Positions 1-5,713 of a stretch of DNA of 5,721 nucleotides are shown piece after piece (positions within the stretch are counted from its first letter, which is position 1; each line of letters starts with the position of its first letter). The DNA lies in assembly GCA_013042035.1 (NCBI GenBank), contig JABDQX010000307.1:1-5721 (forward strand), given 5' to 3'. The notes beneath the pieces were generated by a model that had not been told where the DNA came from, searched no databases, and saw nothing but the letters and a program-made list of their open reading frames with translations. The stretch comes from Gammaproteobacteria bacterium. GTDB lineage: Bacteria; Pseudomonadota; Gammaproteobacteria; HK1. A program made the translations under genes and the position numbers.

Positions 1-128
1 GCAAGGGCGCGGTCACGGGAATCTTTAAGGGAGCCGGTGTGCTGGGCAAGAGCAGCCGTCAGGGAGTGGCCATGGGAAAGGACCTGGATTAAGACTTCGG
101 TAGCGATGGTGCGGCTGGTAGTGGTCAT
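1..128 (-). CDS. rsmB: RsmB-like 16S rRNA (cytosine-5) methyltransferase, N-terminal fragment
   Basis: This is the first 42 codons of a gene that leaves the window at its left edge. The reading frame starts at ATG 128-126 and is open to position 1. The peptide begins MTTTSRTIATEVLIQVLSHG and continues with SLTAAL and then DSRDRAL. That order (A-x-x-x-L-x-x-VL-x-x-G-x-SL-x-x-AL, then D-x-RDRAL) is the usual start of the NusB-like RNA-binding domain of RsmB/Sun proteins, which methylate C967 of 16S rRNA in the cytoplasm. The catalytic Rossmann domain would lie outside the window. The start codon overlaps the stop of the upstream PaaK-like gene as ATGA, and I see no strong ribosome binding site, so coupling is likely. 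In many Gammaproteobacteria rsmB follows fmt, so this neighbour is unusual. It could also be another NusB-fold protein. The family call is by pattern recognition only. Confidence 0.68.
   Translation of the reverse strand, partial: MTTTSRTIATEVLIQVLSHGHSLTAALAQHTGSLKDSRDRAL
125..128 (-). other. ATGA stop/start overlap (PaaK-like gene to rsmB-like gene)
   Basis: Read on the minus strand, the stop TGA (127-125) of the PaaK-like gene overlaps the start ATG (128-126) of the RsmB-like gene. Such overlaps usually mean the downstream cistron is translated by ribosomes terminating on the upstream one. Confidence 0.7.
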
Positions 129-1528
129 CGACTGGTGCTCATCTGGGGTAATTCCGACATAAACTCCTCGAACTTGCCGCCCGCGCTTCTTTCGATTTTG
201 TCGAGATAAACAAAAGATATCTTGAAATCGTAGCCCAATTTGGAGATCACCACTTTCCGAGCCTGCTCCTCTTCCTCTCGGGTAAGCGGTCGTCCCACCA
301 CCAGGCGTACCTCGATATGCTCACTGTCTTTCTGGATCGTTTGCTGTTGTTTGATAGGGGCAATATTTGGTAGTGCCAACGATCCGGATGAAGGCCAATA
401 TTTTTCCCCCGTGGGTAACACCAACATGTTTCTGACCCGCCCCAGGATGCGAGCCAGCACCGGCAATCCCCGACCACAGGAACACGGTTCACCCACCTCC
501 GCGTAGTCTCCGATTTGGTAGCGGATCAGCGGCATGGCGAAATTGTGCAGAGTCGTCACTACAACCTTTCCTGTTTCCCCAGGTGCACAGGGTTTTCCCT
601 TATCGTCGATAATTTCCACATAGAGATTTTCTGACTGAATATGGTAATTTCCCTGTTCTTGACATTGCAGGGCAATGTAACCCACCTCATTTGCCGAATA
701 CGCATCGGCGACCGGAATGTTCCATGCCTGTTTGCAAATATTGAGAGTTTTTTTATCCGCGACCTCCCCCATCAGACGCAGCTCCTTTAACGAGGGAAAT
801 GTTAATCCCTTGCTGATAGTTAGTTTTGCCAGTTCCAGGGCGTTGGAGGGATAGGTCAGAAGATATTCGGGTTTCTGACGAGACAACCATTCCAATTGGT
901 CGATAACGTCCGTTCTTTTGATATCCAACGCGGAAGCCGGGCCAGTATGATAAAGAGTCTGAACAGGGTCTCCCCAGGTTTTCATGTCCATTCCCCCAGG
1001 GTACTGGGCCTTATTACCTTTGATATGACGGATGGAGGCCAGCTTTCCGTTGAAATCCCGCTTGTGCCAGTCATGATCGCGCAGTGTAAATGCACTCCAA
1101 AAGAAATGGACCAATCCCGTGGCATAAACTCTAATGGGTTCGGCTGTGGAACCGGATGTTTTTATTTCAGACAATTCTCCATGCCCATCCGGAATGGACT
1201 TTGCCAGGAATTCGTCTTCTTTTCCTTGAAAATCCCGACGCACCAGGAAGGGAAGTGTGCTCCACTTTTTGGCGGTAATGCCTTTTGCGGGCTTGATTCC
1301 TGCCTCCTTTAAGCGCCGTCTATAAAAGGGGATATTGTTATAGGCGTGTAGTAGGACGTGATTCAACTGCTGAAATTGCTTTCCCCGAATTTGTTCTGGC
1401 GTCCACCATTGGCTTTTTCCCAGTTGATGGAAGGCGGACAGGAGCATTGATGGATAGGCAGAAGGTATTGCCGGGAAAACGGTTGTTCCAATATTGCTCT
1501 TGAGGTTGGAGATTTGTTGGAATGTCAT
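125..1528 (-). CDS. PaaK/CapK-like adenylate-forming enzyme (phenylacetate-CoA ligase family)
   Basis: This 467-residue protein has the ordered motifs of the ANL superfamily branch that contains phenylacetate-CoA ligase PaaK, coenzyme F390 synthetase and the capsule protein CapK. Visible motifs are the phosphate-binding loop KTSGSTAEP (residues 123-131), YSANEVG (277-283, with the Glu that coordinates Mg-ATP in the family), LIRYQIGD (335-341), CSCGR (349-353) followed by GR (363-364), and a C-terminal GGKFEEF (450-456) whose Lys452 sits where the catalytic lysine of the mobile domain is expected. Length fits the family. Enzymes of this group activate a carboxylate as an acyl-adenylate, often making a CoA thioester. 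The substrate cannot be read from sequence; CapK-like members occur in polysaccharide loci, which suits the glycosyltransferase nearby. The ATG at 1528 overlaps the stop of the upstream methyltransferase gene as ATGA. There is no signal peptide, so it is probably cytoplasmic. The gene is visibly more AT-rich than the plus-strand genes. Confidence 0.85.
   Translation of the reverse strand: MTFQQISNLKSNIGTTVFPAIPSAYPSMLLSAFHQLGKSQWWTPEQIRGKQFQQLNHVLLHAYNNIPFYRRRLKEAGIKPAKGITAKKWSTLPFLVRRDFQGKEDEFLAKSIPDGHGELSEIKTSGSTAEPIRVYATGLVHFFWSAFTLRDHDWHKRDFNGKLASIRHIKGNKAQYPGGMDMKTWGDPVQTLYHTGPASALDIKRTDVIDQLEWLSRQKPEYLLTYPSNALELAKLTISKGLTFPSLKELRLMGEVADKKTLNICKQAWNIPVADAYSANEVGYIALQCQEQGNYHIQSENLYVEIIDDKGKPCAPGETGKVVVTTLHNFAMPLIRYQIGDYAEVGEPCSCGRGLPVLARILGRVRNMLVLPTGEKYWPSSGSLALPNIAPIKQQQTIQKDSEHIEVRLVVGRPLTREEEEQARKVVISKLGYDFKISFVYLDKIERSAGGKFEEFMSELPQMSTSR
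1525..1528 (-). other. ATGA stop/start overlap (methyltransferase to PaaK-like gene)
   Basis: The methyltransferase stop TGA (1527-1525) overlaps the ATG (1528-1526) of the PaaK-like gene. The sequence just upstream is weak as a ribosome binding site, so loss of translation of the upstream gene, as caused by the insertion at 1816-1989, could reduce expression of the PaaK-like protein. Confidence 0.7.
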
Positions 1529-1807
1529 ATTGTTTTTTGCACCAGCGTTACACCGGAAGAAAATGGCAAATCGAAAACCTGTAGATCTTTTTTCTGTTTG
1601 AGCTCTTCCATAAAACGATAGACGCTGTGTTCATAGATTTTGTTCGCCCCATATATCGGTGAAGTGAACGGGCGCACACTGTCATGGAAAAGCGCAATGC
1701 CATCACGAGCCAGCTTACCGGAAAATGCTTCATAGTCGAAGCGGGCCTGCTCTTCGGTATGATAGCCATCGATAAAAACCAGACCGATATCCTGAAGTTC
1801 CCGATAA

Positions 1808-1815
1808 TCGTTGGT
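1808..1815. repeat. Target site duplication, left copy (TCGTTGGT)
   Basis: This copy is identical to 1990-1997. On the minus strand it reads ACCAACGA, coding for Thr-Asn-(Asp) of the interrupted methyltransferase. Confidence 0.9.
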
Positions 1816-1839
1816 CCGGGGTATCCATCTAACCGGAGT
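1816..1839 (+). repeat. Terminal inverted repeat, left
   Basis: This 24-bp repeat matches the reverse complement of 1966-1989 at 23 of 24 positions. The single difference is at repeat position 14 (C at 1829, T in the other copy). The similarity falls off after ACCGGAGT. Confidence 0.9.
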
Positions 1840-1965
1840 TCGCATGCCCCGTTACTCATCTTTTAACAGTTCGGAGTGGATTTTCATGGCTGTGCCATAA
1901 AATAGTCAGTAAAATCAATTGTGTGTATCCAAGCGAGGATAACCGCATCGTGTTAAACTATCCTT

Positions 1966-1989
1966 ACTCCGGTTAAATGGATACCCCGG
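1966..1989 (-). repeat. Terminal inverted repeat, right
   Basis: This is the partner of 1816-1839, inverted. Read on the minus strand it supplies the last residues and, further on, the stop codon of the truncated methyltransferase frame. Confidence 0.9.
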
Positions 1990-1997
1990 TCGTTGGT
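1990..1997. repeat. Target site duplication, right copy (TCGTTGGT)
   Basis: This is the second perfect copy of the 8-bp target, next to the right end of the element. No mismatch between copies suggests a fairly recent insertion. Confidence 0.9.
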
Positions 1998-2339
1998 TTC
2001 CACGAACTGCTGGGTGGTCGATAGGTGGTGTTTGATGTTGTTGACCCCAAAACCTGCGAAGTGGGCGCGTACGGCTTCAGGGTCTTTCCAGAAATCATCC
2101 ACAAAAGAAGGATCGATGAAAATAACCCGCCCTCCTTCCAGATTGTCCGACAACGCTTTGCCGAGAACCATGGGCGTAAAGCCTCGGTACGAACCAATCA
2201 CCACCACCGTTTTTGTACGAACGATCCGCGCCAGTGCATAATAAAGCCATCCCAGTCCCAGATTCATATCTTCGGTGCGTTGTTGATGCCCCATCATGAT
2301 AAAATCCGGGTGACGGTATAATTCACTGATCCAGTTTTG

Positions 2340-2501
2340 CATGAGCGTGTTTTATCTCGGATTGATAAACGTCTAAACCAGGTAATCGATATTCCAACCG
2401 AGGACGGCTGGGACAAGCTCTGCCCGTTTCTGGCATTGCCGACCCCTGGATTGGATTTTCCGCATCAAAATCGATCCAGAGACATGGCAACAAACGCATA
2501 A
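2340..2501 (+). pseudogene. Sulfotransferase C-terminal remnant
   Basis: A 53-codon frame ending at TAA 2499-2501 has no credible start or ribosome binding site but a very recognisable tail. It contains HERVLSRID, then IDIPTEDGWDKLCPFL, P-x-PGLDFPHQN and a short end. The pattern (H-x-x-x-V, I-D-x-x-x-x-DGW-x-KLC-x-FL, P-x-P-x-x-x-FPH-x-N) is the C-terminus of bacterial P-loop sulfotransferases that use PAPS as donor. The N-terminal PAPS-binding loop and catalytic region are absent: upstream of about 2340 the DNA codes on the other strand for the methyltransferase. The frame itself is open from 2322. The stop lies 3 bases before ATG 2505 of the radical SAM gene, so the intact gene was probably the upstream cistron of that operon. 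The identification rests on motif memory. Confidence 0.62.
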
Positions 2502-2504
2502 GTA
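2343..2504. other. Divergent intergenic region
   Basis: This region separates the start of the minus-strand block from the radical SAM operon. It is nearly filled by the sulfotransferase remnant. I looked for promoters in both directions and found only weak candidates, such as TTGGAA with AT-rich DNA downstream on the minus strand (about 2350-2395), and no clear operator or terminator. Any functional promoter here may have been created by the rearrangement. Confidence 0.4.
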
Positions 2505-2543
2505 ATGACGAAACCTGAAAATTTCCGACAAAAAGAAAACACC

Positions 2544-3875
2544 ATGTCAGAAACCACCGTCATCGATATCGACCGCATCGACACAGCTCTTGGCGCTGCG
2601 CCGCGCATCGCCTATACCGCACCCCATGTCTATCCCCACGCCGCACCGATGTTTGAACCTGCGCCCGGCATGGAACGCGACCGGGTCAAACACCCCTACA
2701 TGCGCCTCTATGCCCACATCCCCTTCTGCAATTATGCCTGTACTTTTTGCTGCTACGCAAAAAGAGTCAATGCCAAGCGCGAGGAAATGGAACGCTATGT
2801 AGCCGCGCTCATCAAGGAATTGGAATGGATGCCGGAGGGTATGCCACTATCACAACTCTTCGTCGGCGGTGGCACCCCCACCGCGCTGCCGCCGGATCTA
2901 CTGGACCGGGTACTATCAGCCATTTTTACACGTATGCCCCTCTATGGCGAACCGATCCATACCGTGGAAGCATCCCCAGACTCCATCAGTGACGAGCATA
3001 TCTCGGTGCTCAAGGATAACGGTATCGGGCGGGTCAGCATGGGGATACAAAGCCTGTCGGATGGCGTGTTGGAGGCGGTCTCGCGACGCCATGGGGAACA
3101 GATTGGTCTGGATGCCTGCGAGCGTGTCATCGCCGCCGGGCTAATCCTAAACATCGATCTCATGTACGGCCTACCGGGACAAAGCGAGGAATCCCTCCGG
3201 CGCGATATCGAAAACGCCGCCGACATGGGTGTGCCCACCTTCACCGCCTATAGCCTGCGTCTGAATGAATACACACCGGTCTCTCGTTCCATCGCCCCGG
3301 ATGAAACGCTGAATATCGAACGATTGATGCGTTGGCGGGCCGTTTTACGCGATGCCGCCGCCGAATTTGGTTATACCCAGACCCGCTGGCACACCTTCAA
3401 GCGCCTGGATTCCGCCGCCGCCCGGCACGAACGCCTGGCCTGCACCGACGAGGAGATGAGCGGTTTTCAGCTCGGTATCGGTTTGAGTTCCCGCTCCCAT
3501 CTGGGTTACAAGGTCTACCGCAATGACAGCCGAATCCGGCCTTACATGGAGGCCATTGAGCAGGGCAAAAGCCCGGTTACCGAAGTGTTTCCTCTGGCCG
3601 AGGAAGATCGCATCATCCAATTCGTTGCCCGCAGCATCGGTGATGGAACACCGTTGGATCGCGATGTCTACAGCCGAACATTCGGTCGTTCCATAGATAC
3701 CGACTATCGCGAGGTGCTCGCGAGGCTCAGCGATGCCGATCTCATTGAGGATGACGGCAAGCGAATTCAACTTAGTGAGACCGGAAAGCTCGTCTACGAT
3801 CTCGTCACGCTTGCCTTTTATCCCCCACGGGCACAGAAATGGCTCAATGAAGAGTTGGCAGCATTTGGGTTTTGA
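2544..3875 (+). CDS. HemN-like radical SAM protein (coproporphyrinogen III oxidase family)
   Basis: From ATG 2544 the protein has 443 residues; an upstream in-frame ATG at 2505 would add 13. I prefer 2544 because an A/G-rich stretch (AAAAAGAAAA) precedes it, but 2505 sits 3 bases after the sulfotransferase stop and cannot be excluded. Radical SAM features are YAHIPFCNYACTFCCYAK, giving a CxxxCxxC cluster at Cys62, Cys66 and Cys69, then GGGTPT (108-113), VEASPDS, RVSMGIQS (163-170) with RRH, and DLMYGLPGQ (205-213). A HemN_C-type winged-helix tail follows, with GIGLSSRSHLGY (311-322) and the region to about 440. Members bind a 4Fe-4S cluster and cleave SAM; the family covers anaerobic coproporphyrinogen oxidase, HemW-type heme proteins and class C radical SAM methyltransferases. 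Co-location with glycosyltransferase and methyltransferase genes favours a tailoring role over heme synthesis, by inference. Confidence 0.88.
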   Translation: MSETTVIDIDRIDTALGAAPRIAYTAPHVYPHAAPMFEPAPGMERDRVKHPYMRLYAHIPFCNYACTFCCYAKRVNAKREEMERYVAALIKELEWMPEGMPLSQLFVGGGTPTALPPDLLDRVLSAIFTRMPLYGEPIHTVEASPDSISDEHISVLKDNGIGRVSMGIQSLSDGVLEAVSRRHGEQIGLDACERVIAAGLILNIDLMYGLPGQSEESLRRDIENAADMGVPTFTAYSLRLNEYTPVSRSIAPDETLNIERLMRWRAVLRDAAAEFGYTQTRWHTFKRLDSAAARHERLACTDEEMSGFQLGIGLSSRSHLGYKVYRNDSRIRPYMEAIEQGKSPVTEVFPLAEEDRIIQFVARSIGDGTPLDRDVYSRTFGRSIDTDYREVLARLSDADLIEDDGKRIQLSETGKLVYDLVTLAFYPPRAQKWLNEELAAFGF

Positions 3876-3892
3876 ATCTCATTTCAGATCAC

Positions 3893-4891
3893 ATGAACAA
3901 AATATCCGTCATCATTGAGTGGAAAAACCAGGATCTCGCGGAGGACAAACGCGCGGGTGCCATGCTGCACACCCTGCGCGATCAGTGGTTGCAAATTACA
4001 CGAAGCGACGCATCGCCGAATTCGGTAGCGCCAGGACATCTCCTTGATCCGTGCTGCGAGATCCTGTTTGTTTACGATAGCGCCAATGCGCGGCGCAATC
4101 TTGAGCGCCGGATTGCGGATTGTTTCGATCTGCGCGCCGATGCCTTTGCACTGCGAATGATCGAGGGCACCGGGCTAAACTATTATCAGATGAAGCAACG
4201 TGGTGCGGAGCAGGCCACCGGCAGCATTTTGGTTTTTCTCGATAGCGATGTGATCCCGGAGTCGGGCTGGCTAGATGCATTGCTGAATGCGGTATTCAGC
4301 GAGGGGGTCCAGATCGTCTGTGGCAATACCTATATCGAGCCGACCGGATTGCTGGGAAAGGCCTTTGCCCTGGGTTGGTTTTTTCCCCTGCGTTCCACCC
4401 GCGAAGACCTGGAATGCGGAGCGCGCTGTTACTCCAATAATATTGCCTTTCACCGGGATGTTTTTGAACGTTATCCATTCGATCCGATACCCGGTTCCAC
4501 TCGCGCTGGGATGACAGGGTTGATACGCAAACTCGATGCCGAAGGGATACCGATCCATAAATGTCATCGCGCCCAAGTCAGCCACCCACCGCCAAACGGG
4601 TTGCGGCATCTGATACGCCGCGCCATGGCCCAAGGCAGAGACAACTATCTTAAAAGCCAGCGCAGCGGTGCTACAGGCGCGGCCCGTTTGAGCATCGCTG
4701 CGGGCGTCTCCTGGCAACGTTGCAGCAAGGGACGGCACAAGACATGGACCCGGCATAAAGTGGTGGATGTCTCCACGCTGGAGATACCGATGGTGATGGT
4801 GATTATCTGTTTCTACTACGCCTTCGCCGGTCTGGGAAGCCTGATGACACATATCATGCCCGGTTTCATGACCCGGCGTCTTCAACTCTAA
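3893..4891 (+). CDS. Family 2 glycosyltransferase with C-terminal membrane segment
   Basis: From ATG 3893 the protein has 332 residues and starts MNKISVIIEWKN, like the first strand of the GT-A fold. SILVFLDSDVIPESGWLDAL (111-130) carries the DSD metal and nucleotide-sugar binding motif (117-119). CGNTYIEP, YSNNIAFHRDVFERYPFD (180-197) and the HPPPNGLRHLIRRAMAQGRD region (231-250) match the acceptor side of GT2 enzymes. A hydrophobic stretch (about 298-321) near the end predicts one membrane segment, so it probably works at the inner face of the cytoplasmic membrane. An alternative TTG start at 3872 overlaps the radical SAM stop as TTGA and would add 7 residues. ATG 3893 is chosen because the family-like sequence begins there; neither start has a strong ribosome binding site. 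It is 17 bases after the radical SAM gene and probably co-transcribed. The sugar and acceptor are unknown. Confidence 0.85.
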   Translation: MNKISVIIEWKNQDLAEDKRAGAMLHTLRDQWLQITRSDASPNSVAPGHLLDPCCEILFVYDSANARRNLERRIADCFDLRADAFALRMIEGTGLNYYQMKQRGAEQATGSILVFLDSDVIPESGWLDALLNAVFSEGVQIVCGNTYIEPTGLLGKAFALGWFFPLRSTREDLECGARCYSNNIAFHRDVFERYPFDPIPGSTRAGMTGLIRKLDAEGIPIHKCHRAQVSHPPPNGLRHLIRRAMAQGRDNYLKSQRSGATGAARLSIAAGVSWQRCSKGRHKTWTRHKVVDVSTLEIPMVMVIICFYYAFAGLGSLMTHIMPGFMTRRLQL

Positions 4892-4927
4892 ATGTAGCTC
4901 GAACCTCTGTTATGCAATCCCCACTGC

Positions 4928-4935
4928 GGAAAAGG
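4928..4935 (+). promoter_or_regulatory. Ribosome binding site for the downstream methyltransferase
   Basis: GGAAAAGG lies 7 bases before ATG 4943. It is the best Shine-Dalgarno-like site in the window and fixes the start of this gene. Confidence 0.6.
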
Positions 4936-4942
4936 TTTTTAT

Positions 4943-5713
4943 ATGGTTGACTACAATTGGGATCGTATTGCAAAGCACTATCGCCGCTACCGACCCGGTC
5001 CGCCTCGGAGCCATTACGATCTTCTGCGTTGTTTCGGGCTTGGCCTGCCGGGTCAACAGATCCTGGATCTGGGTACCGGGCCCGGACTGTTGGCCTGCCA
5101 GTTTGCACGCCAAGGGGCGCAGGTGGTCGGTATCGACAGTTCTGCCGGCCAAATCGAACAGGCCAGACTATCGGCGCGCAAAAAGGGCCTTGATGTGTCA
5201 TTCCTTGTCGCTGCGGCGGAGGAGCTGCCACAACTAGCCCGCCCCATCGATCTGGCTGTGGCCTGCATGTGCTGGGGGAGTTTTGATCAATCCCGGGTAC
5301 TGGAGCGTCTCATCCCGCAAATGGTCGGGACTGGTCAATTGGTTCTCTCGACCTTCTGCTGGCTTACCGACAACCGCGCAGGTAGACTGACGCTCGAACT
5401 GCTTACCGAACTGGGAATCGCGCTGCAACACGACACGAGAAGACCCCTGGGTCAACATCCACGCGCCAACGATCCTCGCCTGAAAATTCGGGCCATGATT
5501 CACTACGAGGAACCGATTGCATTCGATTTGGATGCCTGGATAGGCCGAATCCTGGCTTCCAGGAAGCTTTCCATGTTGGATGAGGAAACCTCTCGCAATC
5601 TGGCGAGGCAACTGCGCGAACATCTCGCTCGGCGCTGTGGTGAGCAGTTCTCTATCAACCACGGTATCGAGATTCAGATCTATGGCTTATCGTCCCGGAG
5701 CGCCACTGCGTAG
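4943..5713 (+). CDS. Class I SAM-dependent methyltransferase (Methyltransf_11-like)
   Basis: This 256-residue protein begins MVDYNWDRIAKHYRRYRPG, the helical cap common before the Rossmann fold. Motif I is ILDLGTGPGLLACQFA (40-55), the glycine-rich SAM loop. The acidic residue that binds the ribose is Asp65 in VVGIDSSAGQIEQAR (61-75). AAAEELP (90-96) marks the adenine-contact loop and PIDLAVACMCWGSFD (101-115) the strand with the active-site region. Length and order fit small-molecule or Methyltransf_11-type enzymes. The C-terminal 110 residues are charged and less recognisable, and would bind the acceptor. No membrane segment or signal peptide is seen. It follows the glycosyltransferase by 51 bases with its own good ribosome binding site, so it is probably the third gene of the operon. 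It is not closely similar to the broken methyltransferase at 1525-2342. The acceptor is unknown. Confidence 0.85.
   Translation: MVDYNWDRIAKHYRRYRPGPPRSHYDLLRCFGLGLPGQQILDLGTGPGLLACQFARQGAQVVGIDSSAGQIEQARLSARKKGLDVSFLVAAAEELPQLARPIDLAVACMCWGSFDQSRVLERLIPQMVGTGQLVLSTFCWLTDNRAGRLTLELLTELGIALQHDTRRPLGQHPRANDPRLKIRAMIHYEEPIAFDLDAWIGRILASRKLSMLDEETSRNLARQLREHLARRCGEQFSINHGIEIQIYGLSSRSATA

Larger units (their letters stand above)
1525..1845 (-). pseudogene. Residual 3' reading frame of the broken methyltransferase
   Basis: This 106-codon frame begins with an ATG supplied by the insertion (1845-1843). Its first residues come from the element and the target duplication; 93 native C-terminal residues of the methyltransferase follow. 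It lacks the SAM-binding loop. A GGGG lies 2 bases upstream of the ATG, too close for a standard ribosome binding site. If translated at all, it could carry ribosomes to the ATGA overlap and maintain translation of the PaaK-like gene. Confidence 0.6.
1816..1989. mobile_element. MITE-like non-autonomous element, 174 bp
   Basis: The element starts CCGGGGTATCC and ends GGATACCCCGG. Its ends are 24-bp inverted repeats with one mismatch, and it is bounded by identical 8-bp direct repeats TCGTTGGT (1808-1815 and 1990-1997). The 126-bp core has no substantial reading frame, so the element cannot encode a transposase and must have been mobilised in trans. The core contains a small hairpin (1882-1902, ATGGC-TGT-GCCAT at its centre) and an inverted pair TATCC/GGATA (1926-1930, 1937-1941). 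An 8-bp duplication is seen with several IS families (for example ISL3, IS6, IS66 and IS1595 members); I do not recognise these ends and do not assign a family. Exact restoration of the interrupted gene on removal shows the boundaries are right. Confidence 0.9.
1525..2342 (-). pseudogene. Class I SAM methyltransferase (Methyltransf_24-like) interrupted by a 174-bp insertion
   Basis: Two minus-strand frames are the halves of one gene. The 5' half (2342 to about 1990) encodes MQNWISELYR..., the SAM-binding loop VVVIGSYRG (46-54) and the acidic strand end RVIFID (72-77). The 3' half encodes LVFIDGYH (127-134 of the restored protein) and GIALFHDS, the paired IDG-x-H and HD motifs typical of Methyltransf_24-type proteins. 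Deleting 1816-1989 plus one 8-base duplicate gives the join FVETND-YRELQDIG and a continuous 211-residue frame (212 codons with the stop). In the present sequence the 5' half instead reads into the element and stops after 11 foreign residues, so the gene is probably inactive. It is the first cistron of the block with the PaaK-like and RsmB-like genes. Its start lacks a clear ribosome binding site. The methyl acceptor is unknown. Confidence 0.85.
1953..2342 (-). pseudogene. Residual 5' reading frame of the broken methyltransferase
   Basis: This 129-codon frame keeps the whole SAM-binding half of the enzyme (118 native residues). It ends with 11 residues (RGIHLTGVRIV) encoded mostly by the terminal repeat of the insertion. 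A stable active enzyme is unlikely because the second half of the Rossmann fold is missing. ATG 2342 is the only start before an in-frame upstream stop, apart from internal Met codons. Confidence 0.75.

Noticed and set aside
3..92. Plus-strand open frame ending in TAA at 90-92, looking like the tail of an upstream gene
   Set aside because: The opposite strand of the same bases gives a recognisable RsmB-like N-terminus with an ATGA overlap, which explains the region better.
896..1312. 138-codon plus-strand open frame within the PaaK-like gene
   Set aside because: It is antisense to a gene with ordered ANL-family motifs and has no domain or ribosome binding site.
1882..1902. Hairpin in the element core considered as a transcription terminator
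   Set aside because: The stem is short and is followed by A residues rather than a T run on both strands, so it does not resemble an intrinsic terminator.
2343..2504. Promoter-like hexamers in the divergent gap
   Set aside because: No pair with good -35 and -10 matches and 16-18 base spacing was found; the weak matches are expected by chance.
3345..3770. 141-codon minus-strand open frame inside the radical SAM gene
   Set aside because: It is antisense to the conserved HemN_C region and is a product of high GC at third positions.
4271..4885. 204-codon minus-strand open frame inside the glycosyltransferase gene
   Set aside because: It lies antisense to a gene with clear GT2 motifs; its His- and Gln-rich composition is typical of a shadow frame and it has no recognisable domain.
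5234..5662. 142-codon minus-strand open frame inside the second methyltransferase gene
   Set aside because: It is antisense to a well-supported methyltransferase and shows no motif of its own.
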